Shown here piece after piece: positions 35,234 through 44,166 of a stretch of DNA of 64,000 nucleotides. Positions within the stretch are counted from its first letter, which is position 1, and every line of letters begins with the position of its first letter. The notes under the pieces are model-generated. The model searched no databases and was not told the DNA's origin. It saw only the letters and a list, made by a program, of their open reading frames with translations. Both the position numbers and the translations under genes were made by a program. The DNA is taken from contig NZ_JACXAI010000002.1 of NCBI RefSeq assembly GCF_014773385.1, positions 124,001 through 188,000 on the forward strand, in the 5' to 3' direction. The DNA comes from Metabacillus arenae. GTDB taxonomy: Bacteria > Bacillota > Bacilli > Bacillales > Bacillaceae.

Positions 35234-35236
35234 TTT

Positions 35237-36046
35237 TCACCACATTGACTTCTGTTCACCGAATTTACTTACTAGCCAATCTTCAAATGGAGTTCCTGAG
35301 TCGATATTTTCACCAACACTCATCAAATCTTCCTCCAACATTTCTAAGATAGTAGTAACATCTACACATTTCTTTTTAATCTTACGTCTTACCTCTGTCC
35401 AATCTGTAGCAGGTTGACCGAACCATTCATATGCAGTTTGCCATAAATCAGGATCTACTTGATTAACTAATTCCCACATCCCTTGTACGACTTTAACAGT
35501 GTTTCCTTGTGCACCTTTCTCCCAAATACGTTGTTTAAATAATGACTGCATTAGCGTTACAAAGTTAAACTGATATACAAATGGATTTATTTTAGCATTA
35601 ACAGGCATAGCTGAGCGTGATACTTGAGGTGTTTCTCCTATCTCTAATAATTTTTGATAATTATCTAATGATTGCTGAATCATTTCATGCACTAGGTCGG
35701 GATTTTTCATCTTATCATCGGGCATAGCAAAATCATCACTGGTTAATGCTCTATTTCCACCTGCAACTCGCATATTTCGCGTAGTGTACGTTATAATGTG
35801 ATCGTAAACTTCTTTTGAAACATCAACAAATTCAAATTCTGCAAATTCTCCACGAAATACCTCTGGAACATGACCTTGACGAATAATTGATAAAGGCCTA
35901 CGGACATTGCCTCTATCCTTTTTACCTAAGTAAATTGCAGCATTACGTGCGGCATTTAATCTCTCTGGATCAGAATAACGTTGTAGTACAATTTGAAATG
36001 TGTCTCCATGATATACTAAGTTTCCTTGTTCGTTCATTGTAATCAT
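35237..36046 (-). CDS. Divergent ThyX-like (flavin-dependent thymidylate synthase fold) protein
   Basis: 269 residues. Aligns by eye along the whole ThyX length: RLNAARNAAIYLG (start helix), GHVPEVFRGEFAEFEF, the signature region YTTRNMRVAGGNRALTS in place of RHRxxSxNExSxRY, and the C-terminal block NFVTLMQSLFKQRIW..GAQGNTV, where the catalytic Arg and the Ala-Gln pair survive. The canonical RHR motif is broken, so dUMP/FAD binding may be altered. Could be a thymidylate synthase or a pyrimidine-modifying enzyme. Lies in the same transcript as nrd, thioredoxin and Nudix genes. Confidence 0.55.
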   Translation of the reverse strand: MITMNEQGNLVYHGDTFQIVLQRYSDPERLNAARNAAIYLGKKDRGNVRRPLSIIRQGHVPEVFRGEFAEFEFVDVSKEVYDHIITYTTRNMRVAGGNRALTSDDFAMPDDKMKNPDLVHEMIQQSLDNYQKLLEIGETPQVSRSAMPVNAKINPFVYQFNFVTLMQSLFKQRIWEKGAQGNTVKVVQGMWELVNQVDPDLWQTAYEWFGQPATDWTEVRRKIKKKCVDVTTILEMLEEDLMSVGENIDSGTPFEDWLVSKFGEQKSMW

Positions 36047-36111
36047 ATAATCTCTCCCTAAATTTCAATTTTAAAGAGAAGGTTAGTTAACACCTTCTCA
36101 TTATGTATAAT

Positions 36112-36357
36112 TTATTTGTAAGAATCGTTTATATAGTCAATAACTTCTGATTCAGCTTGTTCGCTAACGCCATGTGTAATATAGTAGTTTAACTCTTCTG
36201 CAAGGAAATTCGCCATATCAATCTCTTCATCTATAACATTATCTACAATTCCTTCTGCACGAGTGAAGAACTCAAGGATACTGTGTAATGTTAGCGTTAC
36301 TTCAGGACTAGTTGTAATTGTGATATTTCCGTCTAATTGTTTTTCCACTTTGAGCAT
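36112..36357 (-). CDS. Phage hypothetical acidic protein
   Basis: 81 residues, acidic (IVDNVIDEEIDMANFLAEEL). AGGAGAGATTAAT before the ATG; one base separates it from the gene upstream. No family. Confidence 0.5.
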   Translation of the reverse strand: MLKVEKQLDGNITITTSPEVTLTLHSILEFFTRAEGIVDNVIDEEIDMANFLAEELNYYITHGVSEQAESEVIDYINDSYK

Positions 36358-36358
36358 A

Positions 36359-37048
36359 TTAATCTCTCCTTTTTAAATCAGTTTCTTCTATTAATTCAAC
36401 ACGGTCGAAGTGTTCTATCGATTTTAAGTTTTCTATGTAGAATTTTAACCCAAGTTTATAATCTATATATAAGACATTTCCTCTAGTTCCTCTAAAAAGG
36501 TCTGGATTACACGCTCTAAATGATTTGTTAGGATGCACTATATCCATATTAGCTGTAATTTTAGTACCTTCTAAATCACCAAATAACTTAATCTGCATAG
36601 ATTGTGCATTTGTTTTAGAGGTAGAAACGATTGCTATTCCCATTTCACAACCTCTTAATTTAAACTTACTTTCAGCGAATTGATTTTTATACTGAGGTAA
36701 TCCTAAAGGAATTTTAATCGTATTTTTTAAATCATTGTCTATCTTTGAAATCATTCTTTGTAATTTTTCAAAGATAATAGTGTAATCATGATATTGTCTT
36801 AATTCTAATTTATTCAAAGATGATCTCATCAATGGCTTATAAATATCGTATTTTGAAAGCAATAACTGTTTAATTAATTTTCCTTCAATTTTATCTGCTA
36901 TGCCATCAAAGTAAATCAATCCAATATTTCTTTCTAAAGAATCGATTAATGTTCTCCCTGCTTTTACATCTGCATCTTTAATTAATTTGTCAAGTTTCTC
37001 ATCAATTTGAATAATATTTTGATACGTATCAAGTTTCATAGTGTTCAT
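36359..37048 (-). CDS. Phage hypothetical protein
   Basis: 229 residues; N-terminal half helical, C-terminal half beta-rich (KLRGCEMGIAIVSTSKTN, MDIVHPNKSFRACNPDLFRG). AAGGAG seven bases before ATG. No domain recognised; sits in the nucleotide-metabolism transcript. Confidence 0.55.
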   Translation of the reverse strand: MNTMKLDTYQNIIQIDEKLDKLIKDADVKAGRTLIDSLERNIGLIYFDGIADKIEGKLIKQLLLSKYDIYKPLMRSSLNKLELRQYHDYTIIFEKLQRMISKIDNDLKNTIKIPLGLPQYKNQFAESKFKLRGCEMGIAIVSTSKTNAQSMQIKLFGDLEGTKITANMDIVHPNKSFRACNPDLFRGTRGNVLYIDYKLGLKFYIENLKSIEHFDRVELIEETDLKRRD

Positions 37049-37097
37049 TTAAATACTCCTTTAGCGATTGGTCGCTACCCTATAATTTTTTATTAAT

Positions 37098-37268
37098 TTA
37101 CTTATCTTCTTTCTTAGCTAAATCAATTCCAATTACATAATTTGATAATTCGATAGACTTGAGAATTTCTTTAGTTTCTTCTCTGTTTAGAACTTTTTCG
37201 TTTTTACTTAAGATTTCCAATCCTTCAGTATTGACTAATCCACCTGGATAATATCTGATAGGCTTCAA
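37098..37268 (-). CDS. Small phage protein
   Basis: 56 residues, TTG start after a perfect AAAGGAGGTGA site. Begins MKPIRYYPGGLVNTEGLEIL; unknown family. Confidence 0.5.
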   Translation of the reverse strand: MKPIRYYPGGLVNTEGLEILSKNEKVLNREETKEILKSIELSNYVIGIDLAKKEDK

Positions 37269-37343
37269 CTCAATCACCTCCTTTCAATTTAAAATAAAAT
37301 TCTTATTTTAAGTAATGAACAATTTTAGCGAACTGTGTACTAA

Positions 37344-37634
37344 TTAAAATTCACTGCAAGCGAATATGTCTGGCTTTAAGCAATATTTATTAATATGATT
37401 TCCGATAGTATCAGTCTCTTTATTCACTCCATCATGATAATAATTAAAGATTTCATCTTGGGACATTTCTCTTGCAAAATCTTCTTCATTCTCATAAGCT
37501 TCAATTGATTGAGTCCATACATCTTCACCGAATGTAGATTTATAAAGATTGATTGCTTCTTCTTTGCTTGTCGAACAGATATAATAAACACAACCCTCTT
37601 CCTCACCAAACGCAAACATTTTCAATTCCATCAT
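37344..37634 (-). CDS. Phage hypothetical acidic protein
   Basis: 96 residues. ATG 37634 preceded by GGAGGAATA; the frame runs further upstream into the Nudix gene but without a start signal. Begins MMELKMFAFGEEEGCVYYIC. Its leader (37639-37669) shares the GAAGTAAA-type element also found at 43351 and 43601. Confidence 0.5.
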   Translation of the reverse strand: MMELKMFAFGEEEGCVYYICSTSKEEAINLYKSTFGEDVWTQSIEAYENEEDFAREMSQDEIFNYYHDGVNKETDTIGNHINKYCLKPDIFACSEF

Positions 37635-37702
37635 TATTCCTCCTTTTTTACTTCGTAATATTCGTCTTAACCGACATTTCAATTTAAGATAAAAACAAAA
37701 TT

Positions 37703-38320
37703 TTATAGAATATCTACAACAAATTGCGACCAAGCTTCCAATGAATCAAATACTTCTGACTGCTTTAATTCATCTACAGTAAACCAAATGCCTTCTAATT
37801 GATCAGTTTCCTTTACTGAAACAGTCAATCCTTCCTCTAATTCAGCAATAACTAACATTCCAATATGTACACGTCCTACTTCATTTAAGTCGTCATTGAT
37901 TAATCCAATCGTATCTAATGAGATTTTTTCTTGATCAATAAATAATTCTTCATCTAGCTCACGTTTCAAGCTTTCAGAAATTATGTCATAGAAATCTAAT
38001 CCTTCAATATTATTAACGTGACCACCAACACCAAGAGAAATTTGATTATGTAGACGTTTCTCTCCTCCACCAGATAAACGTTTATAACCAAACACTTCAT
38101 TACCTTGTTTTAGGACGCAATATGGGATTGGTTGCTTATATTCAGGATTTTCTTCTGCATCTCCTCTACGCATAACTGAATAACTAGAAGCCATATTAGC
38201 TACAATTTTCTGTGTAGATTCTTTGTCACTGTTTACACCTTGGAATGTTAATTCTTCATTTGAGAAAGTTGCTGATCGTGGTGATACAATTATCATTTCG
38301 TCCATTTTGTTGTATGTCAT
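37703..38320 (-). CDS. Nudix hydrolase
   Basis: 205 residues. Nudix box in the region GVGGHVN...IISESLKRELDEEL, preceded by a PIPYCVLKQGNEVFGYKRL strand typical of a phage/bacillus subgroup of predicted phosphoesterases. Likely hydrolyses a nucleoside diphosphate derivative; substrate unknown. ATG 38320 has AAAGGAG fourteen bases upstream. In the nrd transcript, so a nucleotide-pool function is reasonable. Confidence 0.8.
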   Translation of the reverse strand: MTYNKMDEMIIVSPRSATFSNEELTFQGVNSDKESTQKIVANMASSYSVMRRGDAEENPEYKQPIPYCVLKQGNEVFGYKRLSGGGEKRLHNQISLGVGGHVNNIEGLDFYDIISESLKRELDEELFIDQEKISLDTIGLINDDLNEVGRVHIGMLVIAELEEGLTVSVKETDQLEGIWFTVDELKQSEVFDSLEAWSQFVVDIL

Positions 38321-38387
38321 ATGTAATTTAAATCTCCTTTATATAAAGTTTATTTGTAAGGGAGGAATCAACCTCCCTATATTATAA

Positions 38388-38630
38388 TCATCCTAATAAC
38401 TCAGCCATTTCCTCTAATTCTCCTGGATTATATCCATTACTACGTTTTACTTCCTTACCTTCATCATCTAGTAAAATTGTTACCGGAGTAGACATAATTC
38501 CATACTTCACAGCTACATCTGTATTTTGCATTACATCAATTGACTCATATTCTACTTCGTTGTCATTTAAGAAATTTTCTACAAATCCACAGTTACGACA
38601 GTTAGGTTGTTCTAATTTAATAATTTTCAT
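38388..38630 (-). CDS. Thioredoxin/glutaredoxin-like protein (YosR-like)
   Basis: 80 residues, thioredoxin fold with active site CRNC (QPNCRNCGFVENFL) and cis-Pro in STPVTILLDD. Shorter than host thioredoxin. As in SPbeta (yosR) it follows nrdF and is the likely reductant of the phage ribonucleotide reductase. Confidence 0.85.
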   Translation of the reverse strand: MKIIKLEQPNCRNCGFVENFLNDNEVEYESIDVMQNTDVAVKYGIMSTPVTILLDDEGKEVKRSNGYNPGELEEMAELLG

Positions 38631-38674
38631 ATTTTATATCTCCCTTATAATTAAATTTATTTTCATTGATTGTG

Positions 38675-39724
38675 TTACAGGTCGTCAAATCCATTACTAT
38701 CACTTACTTTTGTGTACTGCCTAGATTTCTGCTCAAAGAAGTCTGATTTACCCATATCAATATTTTCTTCTGAGAAACTTCTAATCCAAGGCATAGGATT
38801 ATCGTCTACATCTTCGTACAATGGCTTAATACCGATAATGGAAAGACATTTATTCGCACGGTATTTGATATACTCTTTCATTTCATACATATCAATATCT
38901 TCTTCATTTTTAAGAATATATTCTGACCACTCAATTTCTTTTTCTACTGCCTGTTTAAATAAGTAATATGAAAACTTCTCTACATGCTCAAATAGGCGAG
39001 GGTTATCGTTAATTAAATCATTTAAAATATCTCCAACTACTTTCGTATGAACAAGCTCATCGATATTAATATATGAAATTATAGAAGAAGTTTTGAGCAT
39101 TTTCTGATTCCGAGCCAAGTTGTAAAAATAAGCAAATGCTGAATAGAAGTTAATCCCTTCTAAAGCCATAGATGCAACTAGTGCTTCAACAAATGACTGT
39201 ACTGTAGGATTTTTTTCTAGGTTCTCATATACCTCAGTGATTAGTTTGTTTCTTTCATAAATAGGTTTTTCAGTTCTAGCCATTTCAAAGGCTAAATTTT
39301 GTCTTGTTAATTGCTCAATAGAAGACATAATATATGAGTAAGAGTGGTTATGAATTACCTCTTGCTGCATCGCTATGATAAGTTTAGCCTGAACTGCTGT
39401 ATCAGATATGTATTTAATTAACAATGAGAAGAACCTCGGTTGAACAGAGTCTAAAATAGCAACAAGTCCATTTATTTTTAGAAATGTTTCTTTTTGTTGT
39501 TCCGTAAATTGCTTCCATTGTTTTGCGTCATCCGACATATTAATTTCAAATGGTGTCCAAAAACGACTTAATAATTCTTTGTAACGTTCGTATGTTGCAT
39601 CATTTCTAATGTCATTCCAGCTTAAAATACCACTAACATCCCCATTTAAGATTGATGTTGCTTTGTTTGGAAATTCAGGTGCTAATAATGGCTGTACTTT
39701 TAACTTATCTTCTAACTTTAACAA
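38675..39724 (-). CDS. nrdF: Ribonucleotide reductase small (radical) subunit
   Basis: 349 residues. Class I small subunit with the full di-metal set: Asp in LAILDSVQ, Glu and His in EVIHNHSY, Glu in EGINFYSAF, Glu-xx-His in DELVH; the radical Tyr is present four residues after the first His (HNHSY). Generates the radical needed for dNTP synthesis. TTG start overlaps the end of nrdI by seven bases; AGGAGGACATA upstream. Confidence 0.9.
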   Translation of the reverse strand: MLKLEDKLKVQPLLAPEFPNKATSILNGDVSGILSWNDIRNDATYERYKELLSRFWTPFEINMSDDAKQWKQFTEQQKETFLKINGLVAILDSVQPRFFSLLIKYISDTAVQAKLIIAMQQEVIHNHSYSYIMSSIEQLTRQNLAFEMARTEKPIYERNKLITEVYENLEKNPTVQSFVEALVASMALEGINFYSAFAYFYNLARNQKMLKTSSIISYINIDELVHTKVVGDILNDLINDNPRLFEHVEKFSYYLFKQAVEKEIEWSEYILKNEEDIDMYEMKEYIKYRANKCLSIIGIKPLYEDVDDNPMPWIRSFSEENIDMGKSDFFEQKSRQYTKVSDSNGFDDL

Positions 39725-40182
39725 TCGTATGTCCTCCTAATCACGTTATCTGCGAAGTCTTTAATTTTACTAATTTGATATACACTCACTGGTCTTTGTT
39801 CTACTCTTAAGATATCAATGACAGTCGTTTTTTTCTCTAAGTGATACTTTATTTCATCAATTGCTCTAGTGTAGTTTGCCCATTGAGTGTCACCTGTGCC
39901 AAATACAGCAAACGATGGAAGAATGAAATTATTGTACTTAAGAATATATCTAAGAAAAGCTAACGTATATTCAGGAGTATTTCCTGTTCCATATGTAGGA
40001 CTTCCTATAAAGACCAGATCATACTTTTCAATATTAAGATTTGTATAATCCGAGTTCTTACCAAGTACAAGAACATCACATTCCTGTACTTGGTCATTTA
40101 TAAACTCACGAATCTTATTTGCTACTACCTTAGTATTTCCACTTAGAGAATAATAGACTATTAAAACTTTATTTACTGACAA
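39718..40182 (-). CDS. nrdI: NrdI-like flavodoxin
   Basis: 154 residues, flavodoxin fold: FMN phosphate loop YYSLSGNTKVVA, and GSPTYGTGNTPEYTLAFLRY plus FGTGDTQWANYTRAID, the last being typical of NrdI. Supplies oxidant to load Mn(III)2-Tyr in class Ib small subunits. Starts with TTG inside the end of nrdE (ten-base overlap) and overlaps nrdF, so the three are strictly co-translated. Confidence 0.88.
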   Translation of the reverse strand: MSVNKVLIVYYSLSGNTKVVANKIREFINDQVQECDVLVLGKNSDYTNLNIEKYDLVFIGSPTYGTGNTPEYTLAFLRYILKYNNFILPSFAVFGTGDTQWANYTRAIDEIKYHLEKKTTVIDILRVEQRPVSVYQISKIKDFADNVIRRTYDC

Positions 40183-42464
40183 GACTCACACTCATGGTAA
40201 CTACCAGAAGTTGAACGAACATAATATATAGTTTTAAATTTACTCTTCCAAGCAGTTACAAGGTAGTTTAATAAATCCTTAGCTTTTACATCATTATGTA
40301 CATACAGGTTAAAACTTTGAGATTGATCTATATGTCTCTGTCTTGCAGCATTTTGTTTAATACTCCACAACTGATCAACTTCGTATGCTCCCTTATAGAA
40401 CCAAACTGTCTTAGGACTTAAATCTGGAGCAGTAACTGGAATCTTATAGCTTTTCTTTTCTTCGAAGTAAAGTTGACGGAAAATTGGATCGATTGTTGCA
40501 CTTCCATTTCCAATTACGCTAGTTGAACCGTTGGGGGCGATTGCGATCAAGTTACCATTACGCATACCATTTTCTTCAACGGATTGAATTAATTCGTTCC
40601 ATTGTTCATTAGAAACAAATCGTTCACTATCTTCTTGATTACCGTAGTTTCTACGTTTAAAGTAACTTGCATTATGCCAATCTGAACCTTCGAATGCAGG
40701 GTAAGAACCTTTTTCGATTGCTAATTCGTTAGATGCTTTAATTGTAAGATAAGCAATTTTTTCATACAATTTATCTGCATAATCAACCGATTCTTGTGAA
40801 TCCCATAGGATACCTTTTAATGCCAATAAATGCGCCCATGAGAAAGTTCCTAAGCCAATATTTCTGTATTTTTTATTAGAAAGAACAGCTTGTAAAACAG
40901 GAATATTATTTAAGTCAATTACGTTATCAAGCATTCTTACTTGAATTGGAATCAATCTTTCCAATACGTCATCCGTAACGGCATTACCTAAGTGAATTGA
41001 TGAAAGATTACATACTACAAAGTCACCAGGTACTTTCTCTACTATGATAGTTCCATCTTCGGTAGAATAAGTCTCTCTAACCGTTGTAGCAGAAGTGTTT
41101 TGTGCAATTTCGTGACAAAGATTAGAACAATAAATAATCCCAGCGTGTTTATTTGGATTGTCACGATTTACCGCATCCCTAAAGAAGCAAAATGGTGTTC
41201 CTGTTTCCAGCATTGCTTTCATCATTGCCTTCATAATATCAATTGCTGCAACTTTATCTTTTGACAAACTGTTATTCTGTACGCACATCTCATAACGATC
41301 CCTAAAAGTACCACTACCTTCTGTCTCATCATAGGAGTCTTCTAGCGACCACCCCATTACTTTTTTAACTTCATGCGGATCAAATAAATACCAGTCGCCA
41401 CGTTTTTCAACTTGTTCCATGAATAAATCTGGAATACTTACACTGAAGAATAAGTCATGAGCCTTCATACGTTCATCACCGTTATTCAACTTAGCTTCTA
41501 AGAAAAAGAAAATATCTTTGTGCCAAGCATCAAGTGTTACGCAGATTGAACCTTGTCTAATGCCACGTTGATCCACTGAAACAGCAGTATTGTTTAATTG
41601 TCTCATCCAAGGAATTACTCCTGATGAAACTCCTTTGTATCCCCGAATGTCAGATCCTCTACTACGAATTTTACCTAAATATGCACCTATGCCCCCACCT
41701 TGACTAGATAGATTGGCAATATCTGTATTGCTGTCGTAAATACCCTGTAAACTATCATCAACCGTATCAATAAAGCAACTTGATAACTGTCCATTATTCT
41801 TACCAGCATTGGCCATCGTTGGAGTCGCAACGGTAATATAAAGATTGGATAAAGCCCAATACGATTCTTTAACTAATTGCATACGTACATGCTTAGGCTC
41901 TTTAACCATCTCGATCATGGCAATAATAAGCCATCTCTCCTGCGGTAATTCGAAAGTACGTTCATCGTAGTCTTTAGCTAAGTATCTATCGTATAATGTT
42001 TTTAACCCAATATAGTTAAATTTATAATCCATTTCAGGATCGATGAATGACTGTGCTACCTTAATTTCTTCCCTAGTGTACTCTTTTAAGATAGTTTCAG
42101 AATAAATACCAATCTCACCTAATTTTTTCAACAGCCCATAAAAACTTCCGTATTTGTCATTCGCATCATATGATCGATTGTATGCAGCTTCTTTGTATAA
42201 CTTATTTAAGAAAGTCCTCGAAGCAACATAAGTCCAATCAGGTTGTTCTCTTGTGATATTGTCTAGAGCATTCAAAACCAGTTTATCTGTAATTTCTGCT
42301 GCTCTAAATTCATCTCTACTCGCAACAAGTCGAGTGATACGATTTTTGTATTCTGTAGAATCTAATTTAGGAAAATCAACCATAACATTGTTAATTGATC
42401 TTTCTAATCTTTCTTGATCATACGGTAATTTTCTTCTTCCTTTATCTTTAGTAATAATTGTCAC
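40173..42464 (-). CDS. nrdE: Ribonucleotide reductase large subunit with N-terminal ATP cone
   Basis: 763 residues. N-terminal ATP-cone (GRRKLPYDQERLERSINNVM, about 8-95), which class Ib NrdE normally lacks. Catalytic core: first redox Cys in QLSSCFIDT, NLCHEI (Asn, radical Cys, Glu), second redox Cys in VVCNLSS, the radical-transfer Tyr pair near the end (TIYYVRS) and C-terminal CESC that is reduced by thioredoxin. GTG start. The ATP cone suggests dATP feedback control; combined with NrdI this is a mixed Ia/Ib character. No intein or intron. Confidence 0.92.
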   Translation of the reverse strand: MTIITKDKGRRKLPYDQERLERSINNVMVDFPKLDSTEYKNRITRLVASRDEFRAAEITDKLVLNALDNITREQPDWTYVASRTFLNKLYKEAAYNRSYDANDKYGSFYGLLKKLGEIGIYSETILKEYTREEIKVAQSFIDPEMDYKFNYIGLKTLYDRYLAKDYDERTFELPQERWLIIAMIEMVKEPKHVRMQLVKESYWALSNLYITVATPTMANAGKNNGQLSSCFIDTVDDSLQGIYDSNTDIANLSSQGGGIGAYLGKIRSRGSDIRGYKGVSSGVIPWMRQLNNTAVSVDQRGIRQGSICVTLDAWHKDIFFFLEAKLNNGDERMKAHDLFFSVSIPDLFMEQVEKRGDWYLFDPHEVKKVMGWSLEDSYDETEGSGTFRDRYEMCVQNNSLSKDKVAAIDIMKAMMKAMLETGTPFCFFRDAVNRDNPNKHAGIIYCSNLCHEIAQNTSATTVRETYSTEDGTIIVEKVPGDFVVCNLSSIHLGNAVTDDVLERLIPIQVRMLDNVIDLNNIPVLQAVLSNKKYRNIGLGTFSWAHLLALKGILWDSQESVDYADKLYEKIAYLTIKASNELAIEKGSYPAFEGSDWHNASYFKRRNYGNQEDSERFVSNEQWNELIQSVEENGMRNGNLIAIAPNGSTSVIGNGSATIDPIFRQLYFEEKKSYKIPVTAPDLSPKTVWFYKGAYEVDQLWSIKQNAARQRHIDQSQSFNLYVHNDVKAKDLLNYLVTAWKSKFKTIYYVRSTSGSYHECESCQ

Positions 42465-42526
42465 TAACCAATCACTCTTTTCTCTATATATTTATATTTA
42501 ATTTACTTATAAACTTATATCATTAA

Positions 42527-42850
42527 TCACTCAATCGAATGAATATCTTTCGTACCTTTTATGTAATCACTATCTTCATCTTGGTTTAAATCTGCCATAG
42601 CAGCGTATGCATTTCCCATACTTTCATAATCATATGTTTTATCTTCTTTAACTTCCCCAACTTCAATGTAATTTTCATTGAAGTATCTCTCATTAACTGC
42701 AAACTTATTACCTTTTCCAGCATTATCAACTAAGATTCTCTCACCTTTACAGCAAGCGAAAGGCCCATATTCTGTTTCAAATCTTTCTCCATCATCTGCA
42801 ACTTTGTCTAAGGTCACAAGAAACTTACGATGGGCGTATAATTTTTTCAA
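42527..42850 (-). CDS. Phage hypothetical protein before nrdE
   Basis: About 107 residues (MKKLYAHRKFLVTLDKVADD...), first sizeable gene after the promoter at 42943. TTG 42850 has AAAGGAG at good spacing; an earlier TTG/GTG is possible. The middle (YGPFACCKGERILVDNAGKG) has a Cys pair. Unknown family. Confidence 0.5.
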   Translation of the reverse strand: MKKLYAHRKFLVTLDKVADDGERFETEYGPFACCKGERILVDNAGKGNKFAVNERYFNENYIEVGEVKEDKTYDYESMGNAYAAMADLNQDEDSDYIKGTKDIHSIE

Positions 42851-42942
42851 CTCTCTATCTCCTTTCAAACTAACCACTCCCTTATTTAATTTGTCTTACT
42901 GCGAATCTATTAATCTCACTTCCTCTCATATGTTGTATTACC

Positions 42943-43000
42943 ATTATATATGATTAATTTATTTGTGTAAATAGTTTTTATTTATTAATTTATTTTTATT
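42943..43000 (-). promoter_or_regulatory. Phage promoter with tandem conserved element (copy 2), nrd operon
   Basis: Minus strand TTTACA (42966-42971), 17-base spacer with AAATAAATTAATCATA, TATAAT (42943-42948). Second element AAATAAATTAATAAAT at 42984-42999, again 31 bp upstream. Drives 42850 through 35237. Confidence 0.75.
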
Positions 43001-43020
43001 CTCCATGAAACTCGAATAGC

Positions 43021-43089
43021 TTACTTAGATTCCATATATTCTTCAATAGCATTTTGAATATCTTGATAAGAGAAATTCTCTGTATTCAT
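43021..43089 (-). CDS. 22-residue phage peptide
   Basis: MNTENFSYQDIQNAIEEYME plus SK, with GAGGTGAATG before the ATG. Short, but the ribosome site is good and it sits in a run of small genes. Confidence 0.35.
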   Translation of the reverse strand: MNTENFSYQDIQNAIEEYMESK

Positions 43090-43237
43090 TTATCATTCAC
43101 CTCGCATTCTATATAAAAGTAATCTTTTATTGAAAATTTATCGTATAAATATACATTTATTATGTATATTTAGTGTATAATTTAAGTATTATTGTATATT
43201 TATAAATGTGTCTTACGTCTAAATTTAAGCGAATTGT

Positions 43238-43345
43238 TCATTTAACTTCCTTATTGCATTTATCACAGCAATTATTTTTTAAGTCCCAATGTCTTTTATA
43301 GTCCACATATTCATTACACTTTTCACAGCGTATTACTTCTTGCAT
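43238..43345 (-). CDS. Small zinc-finger phage protein
   Basis: 35 residues with two knuckles, CEKC and CDKC (plus an adjacent Cys), a likely zinc ribbon. ATG 43345 follows AAAGGAGAGG. The frame is open 25 codons upstream into the preceding gene, so a longer form is possible. Confidence 0.5.
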   Translation of the reverse strand: MQEVIRCEKCNEYVDYKRHWDLKNNCCDKCNKEVK

Positions 43346-43397
43346 TTTAGTCCTCTCCTTTACTTCGCAATTTTTGTCTAATTCTTCTAAATACTCA

Positions 43398-43592
43398 CTA
43401 ATCAACTCTGTTAATTTCAATATTTTTTATAGCTTCCGTGGGTATATCTGCTTCATTTACAAGCAAAGATTCAAACTGTTCGGATACGTGATATTTAAAA
43501 GTTTTACCTTGTTTTTTTAAACCTTCGTCCATTTCTTTTGTCTCCTCGTCCGAAAATGGAATCTCCAATTCAATAGTTACAAATGCTTTCAC
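43398..43592 (-). CDS. Phage hypothetical protein
   Basis: 64 residues (MKAFVTIELEIPFSDEET...). GTG start after AGGAGG. Acidic, beta-alpha pattern. Unknown. Confidence 0.5.
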   Translation of the reverse strand: MKAFVTIELEIPFSDEETKEMDEGLKKQGKTFKYHVSEQFESLLVNEADIPTEAIKNIEINRVD

Positions 43593-43641
43593 TTGTAATT
43601 CCTCCTTTAATTTACTTCGTTATTTATGTCTAAATTCGATA

Positions 43642-43737
43642 TTAATCTTCTTTCCAAGCTCTATCTCTTGCTTCCATAGATTCTTTATTATCTTTTGGTG
43701 TTAAATTATAAAATTTGTTTTTATTTAGACTGGACAC
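43642..43737 (-). CDS. Possible 31-residue phage peptide
   Basis: GTG at 43737, overlapping the end of the gene before it, reads MSSLNKNKFYNLTPKDNKES to a WKED end. No ribosome site visible; included because the frame fills the gap and starts inside the previous gene. Confidence 0.25.
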   Translation of the reverse strand: MSSLNKNKFYNLTPKDNKESMEARDRAWKED

Positions 43738-43864
43738 TTATTTGTTCGACAGTCTTTTCAATAAGCTCATTCAATTCCAATTGAGTATCTACATCAATGC
43801 AATTTTCTGACATTTCCATTAGCTTATTTGCTAGTGCAGTTAAAAATTGATTATCAGCGTACAT
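43721..43864 (-). CDS. Small phage protein
   Basis: 47 residues, helical (DNQFLTALANKLMEMSEN; LELNELIEKTVEQI), AAAGGAGTG upstream of the ATG. Unknown family. Confidence 0.5.
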   Translation of the reverse strand: MYADNQFLTALANKLMEMSENCIDVDTQLELNELIEKTVEQISVQSK

Positions 43865-43869
43865 ATTTT

Positions 43870-44166
43870 TCACTCCTTTATCTTCAGAATAATATTCTCT
43901 TTCTTCACAACTTTTTCTATATGTATCTTTAATTCTTCTAACTTATTGTTTAATTCATTTACTTCCACACTATCAATCTCTTTAATCTTCTCTGAGGCAT
44001 AACGCTTAATTGCATGTGATAAGTCCCCATAATAACCAATATCCTTCCAATCCTGCTTAATTACCTCTCCAGTTGATTTGTCTTTTATGTCATCAAATCT
44101 CTGCAATATGAAATTCAGCTTATCGCTCTTTATGGAAAACCTTTCATCTAATTTAAGCTCCATCAT
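43870..44166 (-). CDS. Phage hypothetical protein
   Basis: 98 residues, charged, helical C-terminus (LNNKLEELKIHIEKVVKKEN). ATG overlaps the stop of the next gene upstream by four bases. Unknown. Confidence 0.5.
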   Translation of the reverse strand: MMELKLDERFSIKSDKLNFILQRFDDIKDKSTGEVIKQDWKDIGYYGDLSHAIKRYASEKIKEIDSVEVNELNNKLEELKIHIEKVVKKENIILKIKE

